Program-made: the position numbers and the translations under genes
Source of the DNA: an uncultured Pseudomonadales bacterium
GTDB lineage: Bacteria; Pseudomonadota; Gammaproteobacteria; Pseudomonadales; Azotimanducaceae
DNA length: 64,000 nt
Assembly (NCBI GenBank): GCA_937775265.1
Contig: CALKBV010000013.1
Coordinates: forward strand, 35,637-99,636
Direction: 5' to 3'
Part shown: one piece after another, positions 26,626 through 35,313 of the stretch
How the letters are laid out: the number at the start of each line of letters is the position of its first letter
How positions within the stretch are numbered: the stretch's first letter is position 1
Notes under the pieces: model-generated
Database searches by the model: none
Seen by the model: only the letters and a program-made list of their open reading frames with translations
What the model was told of the DNA's origin: nothing

Positions 26626-27195
26626 CTAGGCTTTTGGCAGAGTCACCCCTGTCTGTCCCTGATACTTGCCCCCTCTATCTGCATAAGAAGTGCCGCACAC
26701 TTCATCTGACTCAAAGAACAACATCTGGGCAACGCCTTCATTGGCATAAATTTTTGCTGGTAGCGTTGTTGTGTTCGAAAACTCCAGGGTGACATGTCCC
26801 TCCCATTCGGGTTCAAGGGGCGTGACGTTGACAATGATGCCGCAGCGAGCATAGGTCGATTTGCCCAGGCAGATAGTCAGGACGCTGCGGGGTATTCGAA
26901 AATATTCGACAGTTCGAGCCAGTGCGAAAGAATTCGGAGGGATGATGCAGGTATCACTTTTGATATCCACGAAACTGTTTTCGTCAAATGCCTTCGGGTC
27001 CACGGTTGCAGAGTGAATGTTGGTGAAGACCTTGAACTCATCTGAGCACCTGACGTCGTAGCCATAGCTGGAAGTCCCATAGGAGATGACACGTTCACCG
27101 CTGGTGGCATAACGGACCTGTTCAGGTTCGAAGGGTTCTATCATGCCCTCTTCCTCCGTCATGCGGCGGATCCAATGGTCAGATTTAATGCTCAT
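26626..27195 (-). CDS. dcd: dCTP deaminase
   Basis: A 189-residue trimeric enzyme that deaminates dCTP to dUTP for thymidylate synthesis. [38 protein letters not shown] and [30 protein letters not shown] are the family signatures, the last including the catalytic Glu. The ATG at 27195 gives [12 protein letters not shown], the usual N-terminus of this group; a reading from 27207 adds four residues. Convergent with mrp across the 97-bp repeats. Confidence 0.95.
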   Translation of the reverse strand: MSIKSDHWIRRMTEEEGMIEPFEPEQVRYATSGERVISYGTSSYGYDVRCSDEFKVFTNIHSATVDPKAFDENSFVDIKSDTCIIPPNSFALARTVEYFRIPRSVLTICLGKSTYARCGIIVNVTPLEPEWEGHVTLEFSNTTTLPAKIYANEGVAQMLFFESDEVCGTSYADRGGKYQGQTGVTLPKA

Positions 27196-27248
27196 AGTCG
27201 GACTCAATAATTAAGCACGCGATAATAACATCATCGAATTGGAAAGCG

Positions 27249-27959
27249 TTATTCGCTAAGAGTAAATGATTCGAGATTTAGCTCGAAACCTTGGCCGTTT
27301 CCCTGCTGTTTGAGTTTTGTAAGCAGGTAGTCATGATCCTTCGCCAGCCAGAAGGTTGTTTGTCGGTCGCTGCCATGCGCCCGGATTCTTTCGAGTTTTA
27401 CCGTCAGCATATCCCCTGCGGGTGTCGTCAGCACTTCCTCGCCCGCGACCCTGTATTGGTAGTGCTTGAGCTTGTTTCCGTCAGCAACGGTGTATTCGAG
27501 TGTGCTGGCTGAACGCTCTGACAATTTCATGTTGGCAAGGTCAAGTTTCAGTTGGTATTGGTATGAGAGTTTGTCGAGTGTTCCTGCAATGAGCCCTGAG
27601 GTTCCATCCTCATGCCGCAGTGTCATGCTGTCATAGTCGAAGGCGATGAAAGTCTGTTGGCTCTTTGCCAGACCACCCCTGGTATAGTCGTAACGGCTGG
27701 GTGTCAGCTGGTCGCCGACAAAGCTGAATTCCGATGTTTCTGTCACCCTGGCGAGCATGGACGTTGCTGATGATGTCAGCCGGTAATCTCCATTCTCTAA
27801 TCTCTGGAGTTCGCGTACCCCTTTTGCCTTGACCGGGAATCCCTCCAATTTCGCGGCATATTCCGCATGGAAAAGTCTGGGATTAGCGACAATTTCAGCC
27901 CAAGACAGTGTCGGCCAAACTATGATTAGTAGGAGTATGGGAATTTTCAAGTTTGTCAC
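27249..27959 (-). CDS. DUF3108 family exported protein
   Basis: About 236 residues. A GTG at 27959 gives VTNLKIPILLLIIVWPTLSWA, a clean signal peptide, with GAGG just upstream; another GTG at 28004 would add 15 residues and overlap the divergent gene. The mature part is beta-rich: FHAEYAAKLEGFPVKAKGVREL, TPSRYDYTRGG, YTVADGNKLKHYQYRVAGEEVL and TFWLAKDHDYLLTKL. This is the DUF3108 periplasmic family. Function unknown; in Pseudomonas the homologue lies near purN-purM, which are not present here. Confidence 0.8.
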   Translation of the reverse strand: MTNLKIPILLLIIVWPTLSWAEIVANPRLFHAEYAAKLEGFPVKAKGVRELQRLENGDYRLTSSATSMLARVTETSEFSFVGDQLTPSRYDYTRGGLAKSQQTFIAFDYDSMTLRHEDGTSGLIAGTLDKLSYQYQLKLDLANMKLSERSASTLEYTVADGNKLKHYQYRVAGEEVLTTPAGDMLTVKLERIRAHGSDRQTTFWLAKDHDYLLTKLKQQGNGQGFELNLESFTLSE

Positions 27960-27986
27960 CGACCTCAGTCCTAAAGACGTTACAAT

Positions 27987-29072
27987 ATGCAGATGCGTGA
28001 TCACAAAATAAGTTCCCTACCCGTTAAACGATTGTTCAGTTTCATGCTGCTAATAATGCCCCTCGGCGTTGCGTATCCAGTGGTTGTGGATGATCTTTAT
28101 GTCGCAGAGGTTCTGGTGGCAGATGAAAGCTCCCGGCAACTCAGGAATGGCGCCAGAGCAGGTCTGCTCCAGGTTCTGGTGCGGGTTTCCGGGACCTTGG
28201 AGGTTGAAGAGAGCAGCCTGGTTCGGAGCTCGCTCCGAAATCCTACTGCCTACTATTACCAGTATAGCTATGAAACGACAGATCAGACTCTGTTTTTGGG
28301 TGAAAGCGAGGTTAGTGCAAAGATCCTGCGTTTGCACTTTGAGCCGAGCGCAATTGCTCGGCTGTTACGTGACGCCAATCTGCCAATCTGGGGAAATAAC
28401 CGGCCGTCTGCACTTCTCTGGGTTGCGGTGAGTGAAGGCCAGTCCCGAAGAATCCTGGGTGAAGCAGATGCCAGCGAGGTCGTCGCAGTGCTGGTCGACC
28501 AGGCAAGGCTGCGCGGGCTTCCAGTGACCTTCCCGATTCTCGATATTGAAGATGCCTCGCAGGTCAGCGCGGCCGAAGTGTGGGGAGCGTTTCTGGAGCG
28601 AATCGACGGTGCGTCGGATCGATATAACCCTGATTCGGTGCTCACTGCGCGAATACAAGGTGAGCAGGGAGAACGATGGTTGGGTCGTTGGTCTTACCGG
28701 ACCGCAGATGCCTGGGAATCACTCGAGTCGGCGGGGTATTCATCAGATGAGTTGATTCGAGGTATGGTTAACCACCTTGCAGACGTATTGGCGGGAAGGT
28801 TTGCGCTGGGATCATCCCGCGCAAGGATTCGGTTAAAAGTTGAGAATGTAGAAAATGTGACCCAGTACGCCGCAGTTACTCGATATCTCGAAGAGTTGAC
28901 GCCGGTTGTGAGCAGTTCAATTGTCGCCCTGGATGGTGATATTGCTGAGTTTGAGCTGGATACAGAAGGGCAATACCTGCAGCTGATCGAAATCATAAAG
29001 CTGGACGAAAGGCTGCTACTGCTCAGTAAAGACGAACGTAACGAAAAGTTGCGCTACCGGTGGACCGAATAA
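27987..29072 (+). CDS. DUF2066 family exported protein
   Basis: A 361-residue protein with an N-terminal hydrophobic segment (about residues 15-29). The family core follows: LYVAEVLVADESSRQLRNGARAG, LLQVLVRVSG, LRLHFEPSAIARLLRDANLPIWGNNRP-type sequence and LLWVAVSEG. Function unknown. It heads a run of tightly packed plus-strand genes up to the M20 hydrolase. The start may be ATG 27987 or ATG 27993. Confidence 0.82.
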   Translation: MQMRDHKISSLPVKRLFSFMLLIMPLGVAYPVVVDDLYVAEVLVADESSRQLRNGARAGLLQVLVRVSGTLEVEESSLVRSSLRNPTAYYYQYSYETTDQTLFLGESEVSAKILRLHFEPSAIARLLRDANLPIWGNNRPSALLWVAVSEGQSRRILGEADASEVVAVLVDQARLRGLPVTFPILDIEDASQVSAAEVWGAFLERIDGASDRYNPDSVLTARIQGEQGERWLGRWSYRTADAWESLESAGYSSDELIRGMVNHLADVLAGRFALGSSRARIRLKVENVENVTQYAAVTRYLEELTPVVSSSIVALDGDIAEFELDTEGQYLQLIEIIKLDERLLLLSKDERNEKLRYRWTE

Positions 29073-29074
29073 TC

Positions 29075-29650
29075 ATGGATGCCAGCGCCCTTCGCTATAT
29101 CCCCAACGGTATTACTGTGTTGCGCCTGGTCCTGGTGTTACCCATCGCTTTTTCGATTGTCGAGAAAAACTACATCGCTGCATTTTTGTTGTTTGCGATT
29201 TCAGGATTCTCGGACGGACTTGATGGATTTATTGCCAGGCGATATGGGTGGGTATCAGCTTTTGGGAAGCTGATTGATCCCCTTGCCGACAAGCTGATGA
29301 TGATGACGACCACCCTGACGCTAGGTTTGCAGGGTCACTTTCCAGTGATGTTGATGGTACTGATTATTGTTAAAGATCTGACTATATTGAGCGGCGTTTT
29401 TCCTTACACGACACTGGCTGGATTCCCGAAAATACAACCGAATTTTCTGGGGAAGTGCACAACGGCTGCCCAGATCTTTTTACTGGTCAGTGTTTTGCTA
29501 AACTTGGGTTTTCCCGGCACGCTTCCTGAGCCGTTTTTTATCGTATTCTTCTGGATAGTCGCGATAATGACTTCATTTGACGGCGCTATTTACCTCTGGA
29601 TTTGGACACTGCGGCTGGTCGATGATCCCAGATGGAAGGAATCAACCTGA
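29075..29650 (+). CDS. CDP-alcohol phosphatidyltransferase family protein
   Basis: A 191-residue polytopic membrane enzyme. The CDP-alcohol signature DG-x2-AR-x8-G-x3-D-x3-D is present as DGLDGFIARR followed by GKLIDPLADK. It starts MDASALRYIPNGITVLRLV at ATG 29075; a GTG at 29060 would add five residues and overlap the upstream gene. It probably makes a glycerophospholipid such as phosphatidylglycerophosphate or cardiolipin-type product; the substrate cannot be fixed. The stop overlaps the next start (TGATG). Confidence 0.85.
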   Translation: MDASALRYIPNGITVLRLVLVLPIAFSIVEKNYIAAFLLFAISGFSDGLDGFIARRYGWVSAFGKLIDPLADKLMMMTTTLTLGLQGHFPVMLMVLIIVKDLTILSGVFPYTTLAGFPKIQPNFLGKCTTAAQIFLLVSVLLNLGFPGTLPEPFFIVFFWIVAIMTSFDGAIYLWIWTLRLVDDPRWKEST

Positions 29651-30750
29651 TGACAACACTTCAAAAAACTTTCGCCTTGTTACTGGGTGTTGTCGTTCTT
29701 GTTCTTATCTATTTGTTAAGCCCAATCCTCGCACCGTTCCTGGCAGGGATTATTATTGCGTACCTTGGCGATCCGCTGGTGGATAAGCTTGAAGAGATTC
29801 GCGTGCATCGCGCAATTGGCGTGCTACTGGTTTTCCTGGCGTTTGGGGCGGTCCTGGGCACTGCGATGCTTGTAATCCTGCCTTTGATGATTCGTGAATT
29901 GGCGGATCTCATCCGCAGCCTTCCGGTGTTTCTCGCTTGGCTGCAGGAAACTGTCAGTCCGTGGCTTGTTACCCGATTCGGTATAGACCCCTTTGATGTG
30001 AAACTGGATAACGTGGCCAATGGCGTCATGGAAAACTGGCAGAAAACCGGCGGTATTGTTGGTGCCGTTCTCGCCCGGGTCACGAGATCAGGATTTGCCT
30101 TTTTGGGCTCCATGGGTGTTGTCGCGCTAACACCAGTGGTTGCCTTTTATATGATGCGAGACTGGGACCTGATCGTGGAACGAATCCTTGGCATGGTACC
30201 ACGGGACAGGGAATCTGGCTTCATTCGCCTTAGCAAGGAATGTGATGAAGTGCTTGGTTCCTTTCTCAGAGGTCAGTTGTTGATCATGTTCCTCCTTGGG
30301 GTTGTCTACGCTATAGGTCTTTACGCCGTTGGTTTGGATCTGGCGATCCTGATCGGCATGCTGGCGGGTCTCGCGTCTATCGTGCCTTATTTGGGGTTCT
30401 TTGTTGGCATTATTGCGGCTGCAATTGCCGCGATGTTCCAGTTTCAGGACCCGGTTTACCTTGGATACGTCGGCATTGTTTTTCTGATTGGTCAGGCACT
30501 TGAAGGTTGGGTGTTAACGCCGTGGTTAGTTGGCGACAAAATCGGATTGCATCCGGTAGCTGTTATATTTGCAGTACTCGCCGGGGGGCAGTTGTTTGGG
30601 TTTGTCGGTATTCTACTAGCCTTGCCGCTGGCTGCGGTCGTCATGGTGTTCGTGAGGTACTTACACAAACGTTATCTCGTGAGTGAATACTATGACACCG
30701 GTGATCAGGATTTGAAGGTGGAGACGGCGGTTAAGGTGGCGGAGGAGTGA
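29650..30750 (+). CDS. AI-2E/PerM family membrane transporter
   Basis: A 366-residue membrane protein with an N-terminal helix pair (LLLGVVVLVLIYLLSPILAPFLAGI), a soluble stretch near residues 90-150, and a block of helices after residue 210 including the conserved FLRGQLLIMFLLGVVYAIGL and SIVPYLGFFVGIIAAA. This is the PerM/YdiK family, annotated as AI-2 exporters or ion antiporters; the substrate is unknown. GGAAGGA precedes the ATG. The gene order perM-hda matches other gammaproteobacteria. Confidence 0.88.
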   Translation: MTTLQKTFALLLGVVVLVLIYLLSPILAPFLAGIIIAYLGDPLVDKLEEIRVHRAIGVLLVFLAFGAVLGTAMLVILPLMIRELADLIRSLPVFLAWLQETVSPWLVTRFGIDPFDVKLDNVANGVMENWQKTGGIVGAVLARVTRSGFAFLGSMGVVALTPVVAFYMMRDWDLIVERILGMVPRDRESGFIRLSKECDEVLGSFLRGQLLIMFLLGVVYAIGLYAVGLDLAILIGMLAGLASIVPYLGFFVGIIAAAIAAMFQFQDPVYLGYVGIVFLIGQALEGWVLTPWLVGDKIGLHPVAVIFAVLAGGQLFGFVGILLALPLAAVVMVFVRYLHKRYLVSEYYDTGDQDLKVETAVKVAEE

Positions 30751-31406
30751 CCCGGCAACTGGCGTTGAAATTCAAGCTCGATGATCACACTCGTCTAGAC
30801 GATTATGTAGGAGAGGCGGGTTCGAAACTCGTTCATCTGTCTGGCTTTATCTATCTTTCTGGTTCAAGGGGCTCAGGAAAATCACACCTGTTGCAGGGTA
30901 TCTGCCATAGAGCTTTGTCAGAAGGGCTTAGTACCCTCTACCTGCCTGCACTTTCGATACTCGAACCGGGAGTACTCGAAGGGTTGGAGCAGGTCGACCT
31001 GATTTGCCTTGATGATATTGATGACGTATTGGAATTGGCCGATTGGCAACGAGCGCTTTTTCATCTGATCAATGCAGTCAAGGATGCCGGTAGTACATTA
31101 ATCGCGAGTTCATCGCATCCCGTTTCAGCGTTAAAACTCGAGTTAGGTGATTTGGACTCAAGGATAAAAGGGGCCTACCTGTTATCAACAGACCTGCTTG
31201 ATGATGAGGAGAAGCTCGAGGTAATAGGGCGTAAGGCTCGTCGTCGCGGGTTTAATATGAGCCAGGAAGTGTGTCGCTTTATTCTGGGTCGATCCCGGAG
31301 AGATATGCACCATCTTGCTCGCCTGGTTGACCAGTTGGATGAAGAAACCCTGCGTCGTCAGAAGAAAGTCACCATACCCTTCGTCAAAGCAGCCCTGGGT
31401 CTTTGA
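30747..31406 (+). CDS. hda: DnaA inactivator Hda
   Basis: A 219-residue AAA+ protein close to the central domain of DnaA. It binds the beta clamp after replication starts and promotes hydrolysis of DnaA-ATP. The N-terminal QLALKF (after MTR) fits the clamp-binding motif; Walker A is GSRGSGKSHLL; Walker B is LICLDDIDDV; ASSSHPVS and DLDSRIKGAY (sensor/box VII-type Arg) follow. GTG start overlapping the perM stop by four bases. Confidence 0.93.
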   Translation: MTRQLALKFKLDDHTRLDDYVGEAGSKLVHLSGFIYLSGSRGSGKSHLLQGICHRALSEGLSTLYLPALSILEPGVLEGLEQVDLICLDDIDDVLELADWQRALFHLINAVKDAGSTLIASSSHPVSALKLELGDLDSRIKGAYLLSTDLLDDEEKLEVIGRKARRRGFNMSQEVCRFILGRSRRDMHHLARLVDQLDEETLRRQKKVTIPFVKAALGL

Positions 31407-32491
31407 TGCCACGTGTTCTGTTTACAGGCGGGGGAACCGCAGGTCACGTGACACCCAACATCGCTTTGCTGGAAGCGGCTATCGGTAAGAATTGGGAAGT
31501 AGCGTACGTTGGTTCCGCAGCCGGTATTGAGCGAGAGATGATTGGCGCGTTGGGGATTCCTTACTATCGTGTCGCGTCAGGGAAGCTTCGGCGATATTTC
31601 TCCTGGCAAAATTTCATTGACCCTTTTTTCATCCTTTGGGGAATGCTGCAAAGCGTAGTGTTGTGTCTTCGGTTGAGGCCGGACGCGGTCTTTTCAAAAG
31701 GCGGGTTTGTTTCCGTTCCTTTAGTCTTAGCGGCCTGGCTGTTACGAGTTCCGGTAATCAGTCACGAATCGGATGTGACGCCGGGGCTGGCGAACCGATT
31801 AACCTACCCGTTTTGCAGGAAGATCTGTGTCACCTTCGATGCAACGGTGCGCTACCTCCCCAAGGGTAAAGTAAACGTCACCGGGACACCAGTCAGACGA
31901 TCATTGGTTGCCGGTGATGCTACGGCGGGGTTGGAGTTCCTGGGGTTCTCAGGTGAAAAACCTGTTTTGTTGGTGTTCGGCGGTAGCCTTGGGGCGGCAA
32001 CGATCAATAACCAGACTCGTAGGGCTCTGCCGGTGTTGCTTCAGGCGTTTGATGTTGTTCATGTGGTAGGCAAAGGAAACCTCGAGACTTCTATTGAAGA
32101 GCCCGGCTATGTTAATCACTATGTGCAGAAGGAATTTGTCGGGGAGCAATTTGGTCATGTGCTGGCCGCAGCAGCGGTAGTGGTTTCCAGGGCCGGGGCG
32201 AACTCTCTCTACGAACTGCTCACGACAAGGAAACCTCATTTGCTTATTCCGCTCGGGAAAGCTGCAAGCCGCGGGGACCAGTTGGACAATGCCCGCGTCT
32301 TTGCAGACCTTGGCTTTAGCCGGGTGTTATACGAGGAAGCCTTGATGGGCAATGACAAGTCAGTCGATGTCTTCGTTGAATCCGTTAAGGACGTGCTTAT
32401 CCATAGCGAAGAAATTACAGCTCGACTGCAGTCATTCGAAATCAAGGATAGCGTCAATCTGATCATCGAACTTATTCAGGAATCAGTTTAA
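31406..32491 (+). CDS. murG: Stand-alone MurG-type glycosyltransferase, Firmicutes-like form
   Basis: 361 residues. MurG adds GlcNAc to lipid I to make lipid II at the inner face of the membrane. Seen here: the N-terminal loop GGGTAGHVTPN, SGKLRRYFSWQNFIDPF, VFSKGGFVSVP, ISHESDVTPGLANRL, LLVFGGSLGA and SRAGANSLYELL. The HESDVTPGLAN and GKLRRYF segments recall the Bacillus cereus type more than the usual gammaproteobacterial MurG (GGHVFP, HEQN). It lies beside hda instead of in the division/cell-wall cluster, so a second, canonical murG is expected elsewhere. It may be an extra MurG or act on another lipid-linked sugar. The ATG overlaps the hda stop. Confidence 0.8.
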   Translation: MPRVLFTGGGTAGHVTPNIALLEAAIGKNWEVAYVGSAAGIEREMIGALGIPYYRVASGKLRRYFSWQNFIDPFFILWGMLQSVVLCLRLRPDAVFSKGGFVSVPLVLAAWLLRVPVISHESDVTPGLANRLTYPFCRKICVTFDATVRYLPKGKVNVTGTPVRRSLVAGDATAGLEFLGFSGEKPVLLVFGGSLGAATINNQTRRALPVLLQAFDVVHVVGKGNLETSIEEPGYVNHYVQKEFVGEQFGHVLAAAAVVVSRAGANSLYELLTTRKPHLLIPLGKAASRGDQLDNARVFADLGFSRVLYEEALMGNDKSVDVFVESVKDVLIHSEEITARLQSFEIKDSVNLIIELIQESV

Positions 32492-32504
32492 TAGGGATAA
32501 ATCC

Positions 32505-33926
32505 ATGAAAAATTTGTTGCTTGGAGCAGTGTTAGGTTTTTTTGTGTCGCCGTTATTCGCTGATGACGCGAATGAACTGCTTCGGTATGTGGATCAGCAT
32601 GGTGAAAAGTTCGATCGCCTGGCATTGGAACTTTGGGACTATGCAGAGCTGGGGTACCTCGAATCCCGCAGTTCCGCCAAACTGCAACAGGTTTTGGCCG
32701 ACGAAGGTTTTGAAATTCAATCTGGCGTTGCCGGTATTCCAACGGCGTTTGTCGCAAGTTTTGGGGAAGGGAAACCCGTCATCGGTATTCTTGCGGAGTT
32801 CGACGCGTTGCCAGGCATCAGTCAGGCAGCTGTTCCAAGTCGGCAGTTGCTGAAGGGTAAAGAGAGCGGGCATGCCTGCGGACATCATCTCTTTGGTGCC
32901 GGATCCACTGCAGCGGCCATAGCCGTGCGGCACTGGATGGAAAACAACAATGTAAAGGGGACGGTCAGGCTTTATGGGACGCCGGCTGAAGAGGGTGGTT
33001 CCGGTAAAGTTTATCTGGTGAGAGCCGGGCTATTTGAGGATGTGGATACCGTGCTTCACTGGCATCCTTCCGATCGAAATTCAGCCAATGCTGAAACGAG
33101 TCTTGCTAACAAGTCCGCCAGGTTTAAATTCAAGGGAATTTCTTCGCACGCCGCGGCCGCGCCTGAAAGGGGGCGCTCAGCTCTTGATGGTGTTGAAGCG
33201 ATGAACTTTATGGTCAACATGATGCGCGAACACGTGCCGCAGGAAACAAGGATCCACTATGTCATTACCCGGGGCGGTGAGGCGCCCAATGTTGTCCCGG
33301 ATTTTGCCGAGGTCTATTACTATGTTCGCCATCCCCAGGCTGAAAAGTTGCAGCAACTCTGGGAAAGAGTGATCGATATTTCGAGAGCGGCAGCGCTCGG
33401 TACTGGAACAGACGTTGACGTTGAGGTGATGCATGGTAACCATTCCCTGTTACCTAACGAAAAACTGTCCCGCCAGATGCATGCGAACCTGACACGTGTT
33501 GGAGGCGTCAGGTACAACGCAGAAGAGCAGGCATTTGCTGAACAGATCAGTGGCTCACTGGGTGTTGGTGATTTTATTGGCATGGAAAAACAAATTCTTC
33601 GTTTTGAATTGCGTCAGGGTATGGGTTCGACCGATGTTGGGGACGTCAGTTGGGTAGTACCTACGGTGGGTCTGCGTACTTCAACCTGGGTGCCGGGGAC
33701 GGCGCCGCACTCATGGCAGGCGATTGCAGCTGGAGGAACCTCAATAGGGACGAAAGGCATGCGCGTAGCGGCGAAGGCGTTGTCGTTGACGGCACGTGAT
33801 CTGTTGCTGGACCCGACGCTGATTGAGGCCGGACGAAGAGAATTTGATCGTCGACGCGGTGAAGATTTTCACTATAAAGCGCTGCTGGGTGATCGCGAGC
33901 CGCCACTGGCTTACCGCATAAAGTAG
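32505..33926 (+). CDS. Exported M20-family amidohydrolase, AbgB-like
   Basis: A 473-residue metallo-amidohydrolase with a signal peptide (MKNLLLGAVLGFFVSPLFA). Metal-site motifs are ILAEFDALPG, ESGHACGHHLFGAG, TPAEEGGSGK and LHWHPSD, with the dimerisation domain after SSHAAAAPERGRSALDGVE. This matches the aminobenzoyl-glutamate utilisation B / M20D group, which cleaves N-acyl amino acids. The leader implies action outside the cytosol. It follows murG by 13 bases and closes the operon that starts at the DUF2066 gene. Confidence 0.88.
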   Translation: MKNLLLGAVLGFFVSPLFADDANELLRYVDQHGEKFDRLALELWDYAELGYLESRSSAKLQQVLADEGFEIQSGVAGIPTAFVASFGEGKPVIGILAEFDALPGISQAAVPSRQLLKGKESGHACGHHLFGAGSTAAAIAVRHWMENNNVKGTVRLYGTPAEEGGSGKVYLVRAGLFEDVDTVLHWHPSDRNSANAETSLANKSARFKFKGISSHAAAAPERGRSALDGVEAMNFMVNMMREHVPQETRIHYVITRGGEAPNVVPDFAEVYYYVRHPQAEKLQQLWERVIDISRAAALGTGTDVDVEVMHGNHSLLPNEKLSRQMHANLTRVGGVRYNAEEQAFAEQISGSLGVGDFIGMEKQILRFELRQGMGSTDVGDVSWVVPTVGLRTSTWVPGTAPHSWQAIAAGGTSIGTKGMRVAAKALSLTARDLLLDPTLIEAGRREFDRRRGEDFHYKALLGDREPPLAYRIK

Positions 33927-34032
33927 TTATCCATCGATGTAAGAAAGTACTCACTGCGATACGACCAGGCCTGATTAGGTATCTAATACGGATGCAAGGG
34001 GCTTGTCATTCGGTGATCGATCATGCTAAGTT

Positions 34033-34073
34033 GGTGTTATACATAAGTATAACACCATATAACCGCATATAAT
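34033..34073 (+). promoter_or_regulatory. Palindromic operator and -10 box of the GntR/ABC operon
   Basis: GGTGTTATAC-ATAA-GTATAACACC (34033-34056) is a perfect inverted repeat with 10-base arms. TATAAT follows at 34068-34073, about 30 bases before the regulator gene. The palindrome covers the -35 zone, where no good -35 hexamer is seen. This fits autorepression by the YtrA-type GntR protein. Confidence 0.7.
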
Positions 34074-34102
34074 CCAAGACCTCAGACCAACACGGTGAAC
34101 CT

Positions 34103-34456
34103 GTGCAAATCAGCTTTCATGACAAGAGTCCGATCTACCGCCAGTTGGCTGAGCGGCTCAGGGGTATGATTTTGGAAGGCGTCTTTCAAAATGGCGATGC
34201 ATTGCCCTCGGTTCGACGGATTGCGAGTGAGCACCGAATCAACCCGATTACGGTGTCCAAGGCGTATCAGATTCTGGTAGATGATGACCTGGTGGAAAAG
34301 AAAAGAGGACTTGGAATGTACGTAGGTGAGGGAGCACGAGAACAATTGCTGGAAGACGAACGGCGGCTTTTTATCGATTCCGAGTTACCTGAATTCCAGG
34401 ATCGTGCACAACGACTTGGTTTTACACTTAAAGATTTATTGCAGGAGGAGTTATGA
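34103..34456 (+). CDS. GntR-family regulator, YtrA type
   Basis: A 117-residue protein. The GntR winged helix fills the first 75 residues (PIYRQLAERLRGMILEG, LPSVRRIASEHRINPITVSKAY, LVEKKRGLGMYV). There is only a short C-terminal helix instead of an effector domain, which defines the YtrA subgroup. GTG start. The stop overlaps the ABC ATPase start (ATGA). YtrA proteins repress their own ABC operon and are often released under cell-envelope or antibiotic stress; the palindrome upstream is the likely site. Confidence 0.9.
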   Translation: MQISFHDKSPIYRQLAERLRGMILEGVFQNGDALPSVRRIASEHRINPITVSKAYQILVDDDLVEKKRGLGMYVGEGAREQLLEDERRLFIDSELPEFQDRAQRLGFTLKDLLQEEL

Positions 34457-35301
34457 GCGAAATCGTTGAAGTACGAAATGTATCCAAACATTTTGGTGAT
34501 TTCGCGGCCCTTGATGACGTGAGTTTCAATATATCACCGGGGTCGATAGTCGGTTTGATTGGACCCAATGGGGCAGGGAAAACCACAACGCTCAAATCTA
34601 TTTTAGGACTGACCAGTTTTGACGGTGAGATGAGTGTGCTTGGGGAGGACCCCAGAAGTGGACGCCACAAAATTATGGAGCGGGTTTGTTTTATCGCAGA
34701 TGTGGGTGTCCTTCCACGATGGCTCAGGGTGTCCGACGCGCTGGACTATATTCAAGGCGTTCATCCTCGCTTTAATCGGGTTCGCGCCGAAGTTATGCTC
34801 GCAGAAACTAAAATTTCAAAGCGCAGTAAGGTAAAAGAGCTGAGCAAAGGCATGGTGACCCAGCTGCACCTGGCGCTGGTCATGGCGATCGAAGTCGATC
34901 TGCTCGTGCTCGATGAACCGACACTGGGCCTGGATATTCTTTTTCGAAAGGCATTTTACGAGCGTCTGCTCAACGACTACTTTGACAATGAAACCAGCAT
35001 CATCATCAGTACCCACCAGGTTGAGGAAATCGAATCCCTGCTGACCCATTTGTTGTTTATCAACGGAGGCCGGATTGTGCTTGATTGCCCGATGGATGAG
35101 ATAGACGAAATCTATAGTGAGGTGCTTGTGCCACCGAATAAACTACAGCAAGCGAATGCGCTGTCCCCTATCCATAGTCGTGACATTCTTGGCCAAAAAG
35201 CCATGATCTTCGAGAACGTCCCCAGAGAACAACTGACAAACCTGGGTGAACTCCACGCGCCGAGTGTGGCTGACCTTTTTGTTGCAAAGATGCACCGCTA
35301 G
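34453..35301 (+). CDS. ABC transporter ATP-binding protein
   Basis: A 282-residue ATPase. Walker A is GPNGAGKTTT near residues 37-46; the signature is the degenerate ELSKGMVTQLHLAL; Walker B is LLVLDEPTLGLD; the switch His is in STHQVEE. It pairs with the permease that follows and is regulated by the GntR protein. The long C-terminal part after residue 215 is typical of YtrB-type ATPases. AGGAGG lies just before the ATG. Exported compound unknown. Confidence 0.9.
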   Translation: MSEIVEVRNVSKHFGDFAALDDVSFNISPGSIVGLIGPNGAGKTTTLKSILGLTSFDGEMSVLGEDPRSGRHKIMERVCFIADVGVLPRWLRVSDALDYIQGVHPRFNRVRAEVMLAETKISKRSKVKELSKGMVTQLHLALVMAIEVDLLVLDEPTLGLDILFRKAFYERLLNDYFDNETSIIISTHQVEEIESLLTHLLFINGGRIVLDCPMDEIDEIYSEVLVPPNKLQQANALSPIHSRDILGQKAMIFENVPREQLTNLGELHAPSVADLFVAKMHR

Positions 35302-35313
35302 AAGGAGGAGTAG

